From an uncultured Rubrobacteraceae bacterium (GTDB taxonomy: Bacteria; Actinomycetota; Rubrobacteria; Rubrobacterales; Rubrobacteraceae): a stretch of DNA of 13,319 nt. The notes below the pieces were generated by a model that saw only the letters and a program-made list of their open reading frames with translations, was not told where the DNA came from and made no database searches. Below, piece after piece: positions 1 through 7,458 of this stretch (its first letter is position 1; each line of letters opens with the position of its first letter). The stretch is taken from positions 1 to 13,319 of the forward strand of contig CADCVI010000068.1 of the NCBI GenBank assembly GCA_902806105.1. Direction: 5' to 3'. A program made the position numbers and the translations under genes.

Positions 1-655
1 TCTTCTCTACTCCGAGGTGGCGATCCAGCATCTCCCACGCGGTGTTGTCGCTCTTGTTGACGAGGTAGTAGGAGCACTCGCGTAGCGTCATCTCGGTGCC
101 CGGCGCGAAGTTGTGGAGCACCCCGGTACCGTAGCTCCGGTAGTCCTCGTAGCGTATGGAAATTTTGTCGTTCAGGCTGAGTTCCCCCCGGGCTTCCGCC
201 CGGTAGAGCGCGAGGAGCGTGGGCAGCTTCCCGACGCTCGCCGCGGTAAAGATCTCGTCGCCGCCCAGGGAGACGCCGCTCCGGGAGCGCGGGTCGAATA
301 CGACGACCCCGTAACGTCCCATGTGGCGCCCCGCGGTCCCCTCCAGGTCTCCCCGCAGGGCGGCCAGATCGACGACCGGCTCCGGGGGAGGAGCCTCGGG
401 ACGGGGAGGCTCAGGGCGAGGGGCTTCGGGCAGGGCTTCGCTCACGACCGGCGGCGTACCGGCGGTGGACAAACGCGTCGCCAGCGCCGGCGAGAAGGGG
501 TGCACCCGCTCCGCCGAAAGCGGTGCGAACTGGGGAGCGGCGGACCCCGGACGAGAAGAGGCCTCCCCGCCCGGTCCCGCCCCTTGGGGCACGGAGGCCG
601 TCGCGGTGGGCGTCGACGCCAACAAGAGACACGCGATCCCGGCGACGACCCGCAC
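1..655 (-). CDS. Class A beta-lactamase-fold serine hydrolase, secreted (partial, C-terminus off window)
   Basis: Seen: about 218 residues are present. A hydrophobic signal-like start (VRVVAGIACLLLA) is followed by a low-complexity Ala/Pro/Glu-rich stretch to about residue 94, then a globular domain beginning DLAALRGDLEG and continuing GVVVFDP. The SxxK nucleophile motif SVGK has its Ser at about residue 140, and the SDN motif has its Ser at about residue 202. The 62-residue spacing matches Ser70 to Ser130 of class A beta-lactamases. The Glu166 region and KTG box lie beyond the left edge. Known: this fold covers beta-lactamases and related secreted serine hydrolases that act on penicillin-like or peptidoglycan substrates. 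Start: GTG at 655 is the only plausible start after the upstream stop at about 745, but it has no clear ribosome site. Inference: exported, perhaps tethered by the Pro-rich linker; actual beta-lactamase activity is unproven. It lies downstream of the S9 peptidase gene in the same direction, with a 311-bp gap that probably holds its own promoter. Confidence 0.8.
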   Translation of the reverse strand, partial: MRVVAGIACLLLASTPTATASVPQGAGPGGEASSRPGSAAPQFAPLSAERVHPFSPALATRLSTAGTPPVVSEALPEAPRPEPPRPEAPPPEPVVDLAALRGDLEGTAGRHMGRYGVVVFDPRSRSGVSLGGDEIFTAASVGKLPTLLALYRAEARGELSLNDKISIRYEDYRSYGTGVLHNFAPGTEMTLRECSYYLVNKSDNTAWEMLDRHLGVEK

Positions 656-966
656 CCCGGGCCGCCGGACAGACCAGGGGCCCGTCCATCCTCCGCCTAT
701 CTTTCGTGCTTCTACGCCCAGGGGAGCCTCCCGAAAACCCTACACTTCGACGGTTACTTACGCTCGCGTGAGGAAACCCGCCCCCCTCAGGGCACACGCC
801 GGAGCGGAGCTTACCGCCTTCCTTAACCAAACTTCAAGGTCTTTAACGTGATTTAAACAACATTCGTAGTTTCGGGGAGGTTTGGTGCAGGCGTAGACGG
901 ACACACTTCAAGCGTTCAGGCACGGGATTCTCCGCCGGGGTGCCTGGCCCGGCGTCGCACGAAGGT
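656..966. other. Intergenic region between S9 peptidase and serine hydrolase
   Basis: No gene is recognisable here. The stretch at about 826-880 is markedly AT-richer than its surroundings and, on the minus strand, is a likely site for the serine hydrolase promoter. A TTGAAG-like -35 is visible near 834, but I see no convincing -10. The part next to the S9 stop carries the inverted repeat listed separately at 917-946. Confidence 0.4.
917..946 (-). terminator. Inverted repeat downstream of the S9 peptidase gene, possible weak terminator
   Basis: CAGGCAC at 917-923 and GTGCCTG at 940-946 form a perfect 7-bp stem with a 16-nt GC-rich loop, about 20 bp past the S9 peptidase stop. There is no T-tract after the stem on the minus strand, so intrinsic termination is doubtful. 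It may instead be a 3'-end stabilising hairpin or chance. Confidence 0.3.
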
Positions 967-2745
967 CTACGGGGCGAGATGTCGGTCGAGAAAGGCGGCT
1001 ATCTTCGGGTAGGCGTCGAGGCGATTCTTGAGCTTGGCGAGCCCGTGTCCCTCGTCCTCGTAGAGAAGGTACTCGACGATCCCGCCGTTCTCCTTCACGC
1101 GGTCCACGATCTGCTCCGCCTCGCCCACGGGCACGCGGGGGTCGTTCTTGCCGTGGATGACCATCAGGGGGGCGGTTATCTCCTCGGCCTTGTGGATCGG
1201 GCTTATGGACTCCAGAAACTCCCGGTCGTTCTCCAAGGAACCGTACTCGGGCTCGCGCAGCGCCCTGCGGTAGCTGCCCGTATTCTCCAGGAACGTAACG
1301 AAGTTCGCGATCCCGACGATGTCCACCCCAGCGGTCCAGAGCCCGGGGTACTCCGTGAGCGCCGCCAGCACCATGAACCCGCCGTAGGAGCCACCCATCA
1401 CGGCGACGCGCTCGTGCCCGCGCCCGTGGAGCCAGTGGGCCGCGTACGCGAGGTCCGAGACGGAGTCCATCCTGAGGCGAACGTCGTCGAGGCGCGTGTA
1501 CGCCTTGCCGTAGCCCGTCGAGCCGCGCACGTTCGGCGAGAAGACCGCGTAGCCGCGGGAGAGGAGGTACTGCGTCACGGGGGCGAACAGGGGCCGCGAC
1601 TGGCTCTCGGGGCCTCCGTGCACGTTCACGACGACCGGCGCACCGGAGGTGCCCTCCGGCTCGTACAGGAGCGCCGGTATCTCGCGCCCGTCGAACGAGG
1701 GGTAACGCAGGATCTCCGGCCTGCGGAACGTGCCGACGGGGATACCCGCCGTCGCCGAGCGGGTGAGGCGCCGGGGCTCGCCGTCGGGGATGTCCACGAT
1801 CCACACGTCGGGGTTGCGGTTCGGGCCGGTCAGGGTGAAGGCGAGCCTGCGCGAATCCGGGGAGAAGGAGAAGCCGCCGAAGATGCCGGGGGGGATCTCG
1901 GGGTTCGGGGCGCGACGGCCCCGGCCGTTGAAGAGCAGGAAGTCCGAGTATCCCTCGACGTTGCGCGAGACTGCGAGCCACCGCCCATCGGGCGAGAGCT
2001 CGATCCCCTCGACGTCCCAGTCGTCGGGGGTGAGGTACTGGATCTCCTGGCTCGCAAGGTCCAGCCTTCCGAGCCGCACGAAGTCCCCGTCCCGGTCCGT
2101 CGCGAGATACAAGCTCCCCCCGTCCGCCGAGACCTCAGCCCCCGAGAACCGGGCATCCCCCTCGTGCGGCGTCAGGAGGGTCGCCTCCCCGCTCGCGAGG
2201 TCCAAACGGTACAGGTCGTTGTTCAGGTTCGAGTGGTGGCGCGAGACCACGAGAAACGAGCCGTCGGGAGACCATGCTTGCACTGTGTGGTAGCCCGAGA
2301 CCTCCCAGACCGTCTCGGGCTCGTCGTCGGCTTCCAACCCTTGCGTGAAGACGTCGAAGTCCGTGCCGTTGCGGCGGGTCGCGGTATAGGCGATGCGCGA
2401 GCCGTCCGGGGAGAAGCCGCCGAAGTAGTGGATCGCGTCGGGGGCTCGCGTCAGGTCGCGGTCCTCGCCGGTCGCGGGGTCGAAGACGAAAAGCTGGGAG
2501 CGCTCGTTGCCGCCGGCGTCCATCCCGTAGACGAGCCGGTTCTCCGTCGGGGAGTAGCGGGCGCCGGAGACGCGCTCGTCGCGGAAGGTCAGCTGCTCCG
2601 GCCAGCCGCCCGCCGCGGCGCCGACCTCCCAGGCCTGGGGGACTCCCGTGATCTCCGTGAGGAAGGCGACGCGGCGGCCGTCGGGGGACCACGTCGCGCC
2701 CGAGGCCCCCCTTATCTTCAGGTACCGGTCGAACTCGTAGCGCAA
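967..2745 (-). CDS. S9 family (prolyl oligopeptidase/acylaminoacyl-peptidase type) serine peptidase
   Basis: Seen: 592 residues. The N-terminal two thirds carry repeated beta-propeller-like units with WSPDGR, FSPDGS, WSPDGS, LSPDGR and FSPDSR motifs. The C-terminal third is an alpha/beta hydrolase: oxyanion-side HGGPESQ, nucleophile elbow GGSYGGF (Ser453), GKNDPRVP (Asp535) and EGHG (His567). The 82 and 32 residue spacings match the S9 catalytic triad order Ser-Asp-His. Known: the propeller gates access so that only short peptides are cleaved, or N-terminal residues removed from blocked peptides. No signal peptide is seen, so it is probably cytoplasmic. Start: TTG at 2745 is supported by AGAGGAG a few bases upstream; there is no better ATG. 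It begins 36 bp after the prpE stop in the same direction, so co-transcription is likely. Subfamily (S9C or S9A/B) cannot be settled by eye. Confidence 0.93.
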   Translation of the reverse strand: MRYEFDRYLKIRGASGATWSPDGRRVAFLTEITGVPQAWEVGAAAGGWPEQLTFRDERVSGARYSPTENRLVYGMDAGGNERSQLFVFDPATGEDRDLTRAPDAIHYFGGFSPDGSRIAYTATRRNGTDFDVFTQGLEADDEPETVWEVSGYHTVQAWSPDGSFLVVSRHHSNLNNDLYRLDLASGEATLLTPHEGDARFSGAEVSADGGSLYLATDRDGDFVRLGRLDLASQEIQYLTPDDWDVEGIELSPDGRWLAVSRNVEGYSDFLLFNGRGRRAPNPEIPPGIFGGFSFSPDSRRLAFTLTGPNRNPDVWIVDIPDGEPRRLTRSATAGIPVGTFRRPEILRYPSFDGREIPALLYEPEGTSGAPVVVNVHGGPESQSRPLFAPVTQYLLSRGYAVFSPNVRGSTGYGKAYTRLDDVRLRMDSVSDLAYAAHWLHGRGHERVAVMGGSYGGFMVLAALTEYPGLWTAGVDIVGIANFVTFLENTGSYRRALREPEYGSLENDREFLESISPIHKAEEITAPLMVIHGKNDPRVPVGEAEQIVDRVKENGGIVEYLLYEDEGHGLAKLKNRLDAYPKIAAFLDRHLAP

Positions 2746-2781
2746 ACGCTCTCCTCTCGGCGACGGCTCGTTGACGGGCTC

Positions 2782-4695
2782 CTATCCTTGACCGGAGCCG
2801 CCCGAGCGCAAGCCTTCGAGGGAGGAGGGGTCCTCCAGCGTCGAAAGGTCGCCCGGATCGCGGCTCTCGGCGAGGGCCTGGAGGCTGCGGCGGACCATCT
2901 TCCCGGAGCGGGTCTTCGGCAGAGCGTCCACAAAGTGGATCGAGGCGGGCCGCGCGATCGCGCCTACCTTCTGGGCCACGATCTCCTTGATGGATTTCTC
3001 CAGCTCGGCGCGTCCGTCCTCCGTCTCAAGCTTCTCGCCGCTCTTCGCCACGACGTAGGCGAAGATCACCTGCCCCTTGTCCTCGTCCTTCACGCCGACG
3101 GCGGCGGACTCGGCGACCTCGGGGTGGTCGCTTATGGCCTCCTCGATCTCCCGCGTCCCGAGCCTGTGCCCCGCCACGTTGATGACGTCGTCCGAGCGGC
3201 CCATGATGAAGTGGTAGCCCTCTTCGTCCTTTGTCGCCCAGTCGGAGGTCGAGTAGAGCTGCTCGGGGAAGTCCGAGAAGTACGTCTCGACGAAGCGCTC
3301 GTCGTTCCCCCATACCGTCGTCAGGCAGCCGGGCGGCAGCGGCGGCTGTATCACGAACACGCCGCGCTCGTTCGGCCCGACCTCTTCGCCGGTATCTTCG
3401 TGGACCACCTTCACGTCGTAGCCCGCGCACGGGAAGCCCGCCGAGCCCGCCTTCACCGGCGCGTCCTCCAGGCCCGGCATCATGGCCGCCAGGATCGGCC
3501 ATCCCGTCTCGGTCTGCCAGTAGTTGTCCCGCACGGAGACGCCGAGGGACTCCGAGGCCCAGCGCGAGGTCGGCTCGTCCAGCGGCTCCCCGGCGAGAAA
3601 GAGCTTGCGGAGCGTGCTCGTGTCGTGCTTCTTCATGTACTCGGGGTCCTGCTTGCGGAGCGCCCGGATCGCCGTCGGCGCGGTGAACATCGTCTGGACG
3701 CCGTGGTCTTCCACGATCTTCCACCATATAGCCGGGTCGGGTCGGATCGGGAGCCCCTCGTAGAGGATGGAGGTCATCCCGTGAAGGAGCGGCGCGTAGA
3801 CGATGTAAGAGTGCCCGACCACCCACCCGACGTCCGACGCCGTGAACATCGTCTCCCCCGGCGCCGCGTCGAAGATCTGCTCCATCGAGGCGGCGAGCGC
3901 TACGGCGTAACCCCCCGTGTCGCGCTGCACGCCCTTCGGGGTCCCCGTCGTCCCGGAGGTGTACAGGATGTAGCTCGGCTCGCTCGACTCCACCCACTGC
4001 ACGGGTACCTCGACGCCTTGGTGCTTCTCGCGGAGGGCGGCGTAGTCCAGGTCGCGGCCCTCTACGAGGGTCAGGTCCTCGTCCAGCTCGATGCCGCGCC
4101 GGCAGAAAACGATGTTCTGGGGCGGATGCTCGGCGGTCGCGATTGCCTCGTTGACCAGCGGCTCGTAGCGAATTACTTTGCCGCCGCGCATCCCGGCGTC
4201 GGTAGTGACCATGACCTTCGGCTTCGCATCGTCTATGCGCTTGGCGAGGCTGCCCGCGGCGAAGCCTCCGAAGACCATGGAGTGTATGGCGCCCAGGCGC
4301 GTACACGCTAGCATAGCGAAGACCGCCTCGATCATCATCGGCATGTAGATTATGACCCGGTCCCCCCTGCCGACCCCGAGCTCCCGGAGCGTCGCGGCGA
4401 AGGCGTTGACCTCGTCGTAGAGCTGCCCGTAGGTGTAGCTCTCCTCCGTCTCCATCTCGGTCGAGACGTAGACCATGGCCTTCTGGTCCCGCCGCTCGCC
4501 GAGGTGGCGGTCGATGGCGTTGTAGCAGAGGTTCGTCTCCCCCCCGACAAACCAGCGGGCGAAGGGCGGACGCTCGAAGTCGCAGACCGTCTCGAAATCC
4601 TTGTTCCAGAAGATGCGCTGCGCCTGCTCCGACCAGAAGCCGTCCCGGTCCTCGATCGAACGCCTGTGGAATTCCTTGTACTCCTCGATGCTCAC
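2782..4695 (-). CDS. prpE: Propionate--CoA ligase (propionyl-CoA synthetase), AMP-forming
   Basis: Activates propionate with ATP and CoA to propionyl-CoA through an acyl-adenylate. Seen: 637 residues from this start, against about 628 for enterobacterial PrpE. The P-loop-like adenylation motif TSGTTGTPKGVQRDTGG has its Lys near residue 254. It is followed by VGHSYIVYAPLL, LYEGLPIRPD, FLAGEPLDEPT, DNYWQTETGWPI and the C-terminal TRSGKMVRR with catalytic Lys599, the equivalent of the lysine acetylated in enteric PrpE and Acs. GVQRDTGGYAVAL and the LYEGLP...PAIWW segment resemble PrpE more than Acs, which is why I favour propionate; acetate use is possible. Start: GTG at 4695 has an excellent AAAGAGGAGGAA site. 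The frame stays open to 4866, but the upstream residues do not look like the family N-terminus. It is first in a likely operon with the S9 peptidase. Confidence 0.93.
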   Translation of the reverse strand: MSIEEYKEFHRRSIEDRDGFWSEQAQRIFWNKDFETVCDFERPPFARWFVGGETNLCYNAIDRHLGERRDQKAMVYVSTEMETEESYTYGQLYDEVNAFAATLRELGVGRGDRVIIYMPMMIEAVFAMLACTRLGAIHSMVFGGFAAGSLAKRIDDAKPKVMVTTDAGMRGGKVIRYEPLVNEAIATAEHPPQNIVFCRRGIELDEDLTLVEGRDLDYAALREKHQGVEVPVQWVESSEPSYILYTSGTTGTPKGVQRDTGGYAVALAASMEQIFDAAPGETMFTASDVGWVVGHSYIVYAPLLHGMTSILYEGLPIRPDPAIWWKIVEDHGVQTMFTAPTAIRALRKQDPEYMKKHDTSTLRKLFLAGEPLDEPTSRWASESLGVSVRDNYWQTETGWPILAAMMPGLEDAPVKAGSAGFPCAGYDVKVVHEDTGEEVGPNERGVFVIQPPLPPGCLTTVWGNDERFVETYFSDFPEQLYSTSDWATKDEEGYHFIMGRSDDVINVAGHRLGTREIEEAISDHPEVAESAAVGVKDEDKGQVIFAYVVAKSGEKLETEDGRAELEKSIKEIVAQKVGAIARPASIHFVDALPKTRSGKMVRRSLQALAESRDPGDLSTLEDPSSLEGLRSGGSGQG

Positions 4696-4728
4696 GATTT
4701 CCTCCTCTTTCCCGCTAAACACGACTTG

Positions 4729-4744
4729 CGGCGTCCCCACGCCG
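4729..4744 (-). promoter_or_regulatory. prpE upstream hairpin or operator
   Basis: CGGCGT and ACGCCG form a perfect 6-bp inverted repeat around a CCCC loop. It lies about 34 bp before the prpE start and just downstream of the likely -10 at 4754-4759. It could be a 5'-leader hairpin or a binding site. In such GC-rich DNA chance is a real alternative. Confidence 0.3.
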
Positions 4745-4753
4745 ATGCCGCGC

Positions 4754-4759
4754 ATTCTA
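4754..4759 (-). promoter_or_regulatory. Candidate -10 element of the prpE promoter
   Basis: TAGAAT on the minus strand is the best sigma-70-like -10 box in front of prpE and would give a leader of about 50 nt. No good -35 hexamer lies at 16-18 bp, so the call is tentative. Confidence 0.35.
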
Positions 4760-5104
4760 GCGTAGCCCCGTGCGAGTGTACGCGCACACAGATCCGCCGG
4801 GACCACTTCGGCCGGGTAACGCCTCCCTACATCGCTGCTCCCCCACCACCCCGAAACGCTCCTCATCCTCTCGCACTACCGACGAAAGAGATCGTCGTGC
4901 GTACCGCTCATGTGAGCCAGCCATGGACCCGGAAGGATCCGAACCGGGCTCCGTCCGGACCGGAGACGGACCTTGCCGGACGAGGCCGTGCCCTCAAGGA
5001 TCCTCTCCCCAAGGGGACGAGCGGTCGATGCCACTGCACGCGCGATCGGGCACGAGTCGCGCGTGTGGATTGATCCATGTGTTTCGTGGCATCGGGCGCG
5101 GGCG
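4760..5104. other. Divergent intergenic region between prpE and the gdh pseudogene
   Basis: No protein or RNA gene recognised. Several short GC-rich inverted repeats are present, for example GACGA...TCGTC near 4880. I looked for a tRNA or T-box-like leader because of a TTCGGATCC-like string near 4935 on the minus strand, but could not fold one. The only regulatory features I can support are the candidate -10 boxes at each end. Confidence 0.4.
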
Positions 5105-5110
5105 TATAAT
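5105..5110 (+). promoter_or_regulatory. -10 element upstream of the gdh pseudogene and CNB genes
   Basis: A perfect TATAAT stands out in GC-rich sequence 35 bp before the GTG start at 5146. The -35 region (around 5082, TTTCGT) is weak. This is probably the promoter for the gdh-CNB-CNB transcript and seems intact although gdh is broken. Confidence 0.55.
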
Positions 5111-5145
5111 CCCGGCGGACTGGCGGCGAGAGGGACGGTGGGCGC

Positions 5146-6038
5146 GTGGGCTTCGAGGACACCAACCACTTTTTCGGTCGGGCGATGGACGTGATGGAAG
5201 TGGGCCGGAACATCGAGACCCTGCTCGTCACCCCGAACCGCTCCGTCTCCGTCAAGATCCCGCTGGAGCTCGATGACGGCACCATCCGGCTCTTCAACGG
5301 CTACCGCGTCCAGCACAACGACGCCCGCGGCCCGTTCAAGAGCGGCCTGCGCTATGCCCCGGACGCGGCGTCGTCTACGTCATATAAGAGCTGATGAAGG
5401 ACGACGGCCGGGACCTCACCCAGACCACCTTCTGCATACAGGGCCTCGGCAACGTCGGCTCCTACGCCGCCCATTTCCCGAGCGAGCTCGGCGCGAAGGT
5501 CGTCGGGGTCTCCGGCGTCTCGGGCGCCGTCTACGACGAGGCGGGTCTGCCCGTCGCGGAGCTTCTGGCAAGCGTCCGCGACGGCGGCGACGTGAAGGGC
5601 TACGCGGGTGGAGATGCCATACCGGGCGGCGAGCTGCTCACGCTCCCGTGCGACGTGCTCGTTCCGGCGGCCGTCGGGGACGTCATAAACCGCGAGAAAG
5701 TGCAGGAGATACGGGCGTCGTACATCGTCGAGGCGGCGAACGGGCCGGTGACGCCGGAGGCCGACGAGCATCTCGGGGACAGGGGCGTGATCCTGGTCCC
5801 CGACATCCTCGCCAACGCGGGCGGCGTGGTGGTCAGCTTCTTCGAGTGGGTCCAGAACCTGCAAAACTTCTCCTGGAAGGAGAAACAAGCCAACTCCGAG
5901 CTGCGCACCACCATCACGGAGGCGTGCCGAAGGGTCCGAAAGCTCGCGAGGCGCCGCGGCCTGGACCTCCGCACGGCGGCGTTCGTCCTGGCGATAGGGA
6001 GCGTGGGCAAGGCGACCGTCCTACGGGGCATCTACTAG
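5146..6038 (+). pseudogene. Glutamate dehydrogenase (Glu/Leu/Phe/Val family), inactivated by internal deletion, frameshift and stop
   Basis: An intact GDH would convert glutamate and NAD(P)+ to 2-oxoglutarate and ammonia. Seen: the N-terminal part (GTG start at 5146, site GAGAGGGA) reads through NDARGPFKSGLRYAPD, then leaves the family and stops at TGA 5392-5394. The C-terminal part resumes in another frame at GRGVVYVI (about 5361-5384), meets an in-frame TAA at 5385-5387, then runs from ELMKDDGRDL through the nucleotide-binding FCIQGLGNVGS, VEAANGPVTPEAD and DILANAGGVVVSFFEWVQ to the stop at 6038. Compared with the usual 410-420 residues, about 115-120 are missing between the two halves. The lost part should hold the catalytic lysine region (MTWK...GGAKGG). 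The TGA of the first half overlaps the ATG of the second (TGATG). Two CNB genes follow from 6054. A functional split enzyme is unlikely because the active site is gone; an assembly error is the main alternative. Confidence 0.88.
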
Positions 6039-6053
6039 GAGCACTGGGGGATC

Positions 6054-6596
6054 ATGGAGAGAGACGATGTCGGGGCCGAGATCAGAACGGGGAGACTCTT
6101 CGACTTCCTCTCCGAGGAGGAGGGGGAGGAGTTCGCGCGGGTTTCCGAGCCTGTCGTCTTCGCTCCCGGCGAGACCATCATCGAAGAGGGCGGCGCGCCG
6201 AGCAGCCTCTTCGTCCTGACCTCAGGAGTAGCCGAGGTCACGAAACGCATCCCCGGTAGGGGTCCCCGCAAGCTCGCGGACATAGACGCCGCGGACGGCC
6301 ACACCGTCGTCGGGGAGCGCGGGCTCCTTGGCACGAGCGGGGCGTCGGCGACGGTGCGGGCGAACACCGCGGGCCCGGTCGAGGCCACAAAGATTCCACG
6401 AGAGGCGTTCCGGGAGATGATCCGCGCGGGCAACCCAGCCGCCTACAAGCTCGCCACCCGCATAACCCGCCTCCTCGCCCGGCGCCTGACGCGCCTCGAC
6501 GAAGAGGTGGTCGGTGCCATCCGGGAGCTCGATCGCCGCGGCGAGACCGACCTCGACGTCTTCCGCGACAAGCTGGTCAGCGAATGGACGATCTAA
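6054..6596 (+). CDS. Cyclic nucleotide-binding (CNB/Crp-like) domain protein without DNA-binding domain, copy 1
   Basis: Seen: 180 residues. One CNB beta-roll spans residues 15-118: FAPGETIIEEGGAPSSLFVLTSGVAEV, then the phosphate-binding cassette around VVGERGLLG...SATV (Glu89). A helical segment rich in Arg and Leu follows (131-160), ending in the tail DLDVFRDKLVSEWTI. There is no helix-turn-helix, so it is not a Crp/Fnr-type regulator. In canonical cAMP-binding cassettes an Arg sits two residues before the conserved AT; by my hand alignment this copy has Ala97 there, so classical cAMP binding is questionable. ATG at 6054 lies 15 bp after the gdh pseudogene stop, with GGGGGA close upstream. 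Co-transcription with gdh suggests a past accessory or sensory role for GDH, which is inference only. It is a paralogue of the next gene. Confidence 0.85.
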   Translation: MERDDVGAEIRTGRLFDFLSEEEGEEFARVSEPVVFAPGETIIEEGGAPSSLFVLTSGVAEVTKRIPGRGPRKLADIDAADGHTVVGERGLLGTSGASATVRANTAGPVEATKIPREAFREMIRAGNPAAYKLATRITRLLARRLTRLDEEVVGAIRELDRRGETDLDVFRDKLVSEWTI

Positions 6597-6619
6597 GAGG
6601 CTAGTAGAGGAGAGTGCAC

Positions 6620-7141
6620 GTGCAGCCGACCCTGAAGAGCCTGCCGCTGTTCGAGACCCTCACGCCGGAGGAACTCTCCGAGCTGGAGCTTCTCCTCGAA
6701 ACCGCGAGCTTCGCGGCGGGCGACGAGATCATCACCGAGGGCGGCCCGGAGGAGTATCTCTACGCCCTCACCTCCGGCGCCGTCGAGGTACACAAGGAGG
6801 TGGTCCCCGGACGGCGCCAGCACCTCGCCTCCATACAAGCCCCCACCGTCGTCGGGGAGATGGGCCTCATGACCGACCCGACGGCTACGGCCACGGTGAC
6901 CGCGAAGGGCGCCACGGAGGGCTGGCGCCTACCGCGCGAGGACTTCCTGAAAAAGCTGGAAGACGGCTCCATCGCCGCCCACAAGGTGGCCTACGAGATC
7001 GGCCGCACCATCGCCGGACGCATGGCCGACACCGACGAGGCCGTAGCCAGGATCGTCGCCCGCCTCGACGACGAGCACAACTCCTCCGACCGCGACTTCG
7101 AGGTCTTCGGCGACAAGCTCATGCACGACTGGAGCTTCTGA
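6620..7141 (+). CDS. Cyclic nucleotide-binding (CNB/Crp-like) domain protein without DNA-binding domain, copy 2
   Basis: Seen: 173 residues from GTG 6620. That start has AGAGGAG at about 8 bp; GTG 6614, two codons earlier, is too close to the site. Domain order matches copy 1: LKSLPLFETLTPEELSEL helix, beta-roll with FAAGDEIITEGGPEEYLYALTSGAVEV, cassette VVGEMGLM...TATV (Glu80), helices 117-150, and the tail DFEVFGDKLMHDWSF. The tail clearly matches that of copy 1 (VFxDKL, then an acidic residue and Trp), so it is a shared module. The cassette again has Ala (Ala89) where the phosphate-binding Arg is expected. Inference: the two proteins may pair with each other or share a partner through the tail. 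The function is not known to me. Confidence 0.85.
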   Translation: MQPTLKSLPLFETLTPEELSELELLLETASFAAGDEIITEGGPEEYLYALTSGAVEVHKEVVPGRRQHLASIQAPTVVGEMGLMTDPTATATVTAKGATEGWRLPREDFLKKLEDGSIAAHKVAYEIGRTIAGRMADTDEAVARIVARLDDEHNSSDRDFEVFGDKLMHDWSF

Positions 7142-7143
7142 TA

Positions 7144-7434
7144 ATGGTCGGGACAAAGACCGCCACGACCGCCGAGGAGCTGCTCCGCCTGCCGGACAGC
7201 GGCGAGAAGCACGAGCTCGTAAGGGGGGGAACTACGGAAGACGAATCCTGCGGGCGCGCGGCACGGAAGGATAGCGATGGGACCCATCTCGTGTGGGTCG
7301 TCTGCCCCGGCACCCGCTCCGTAGTCGTCCACAAATCCCTCAAGGACACAAGCACCCTCACCGCCACCGATACCCTGAACGGGGGCGAGGTGGCACCCGG
7401 TTTCGAGCTCCCCGTCGCCGAGGTCTTCGAGTAG
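7144..7434 (+). pseudogene. Uma2-family (DUF820, PD-(D/E)XK nuclease-like) gene remnant
   Basis: Seen: the N-terminus TAEELLRLPDSGEKHELVRG and the C-terminus THLVWVVCPGTRSVVVH...LNGGEVAPGFELPVAEVF are typical ends of Uma2 proteins, which are usually about 180-200 residues long. Only 96 codons remain. Two lesions are visible. A run of seven G at 7223-7229 is one base too long: with six, the reading becomes VRGELRKTNPAGARHGRIAM, a good family match. The central nuclease-like segment is then missing between about 7280 and 7283, and the frame shifts back. The net result is an open frame with a meaningless middle (TTEDESCGRAARKDSDG). The family's role is poorly understood. The ATG lies 2 bp past the CNB copy 2 stop. 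It may still be transcribed, but nuclease activity is not expected. Confidence 0.78.
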
Positions 7435-7440
7435 CCCTTT

Positions 7441-7457
7441 GGGGGTGTCGAGCCCCC
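7441..7457. terminator. Possible bidirectional terminator between convergent genes
   Basis: GGGGG at 7441-7445 and CCCCC at 7453-7457 can pair, with one extra T-G wobble, around a 5-nt loop. They lie in the 24-bp gap between the Uma2 remnant stop and the P5C dehydrogenase stop. The position suits a shared terminator, but there is no T-tract on either side. Confidence 0.35.
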
Positions 7458-7458
7458 G

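Noticed and set aside
940..4311. A very long open frame on the plus strand, antisense to the S9 peptidase and prpE
   Set aside because: Codon-position shadow typical of GC-rich DNA. It crosses two well-supported minus-strand genes and its translation is Arg, Val and Gly-rich without any recognisable domain.
4900..4990. tRNA-like TTCGGATCC string on the minus strand
   Set aside because: The flanking bases give only two pairs for a T-arm, and no acceptor or anticodon stem can be built around it.
5385..5387. TAA in the gdh C-terminal frame considered as recoding or a programmed frameshift
   Set aside because: The active-site segment is absent, so no recoding would give a working enzyme; TAA is not a selenocysteine codon.
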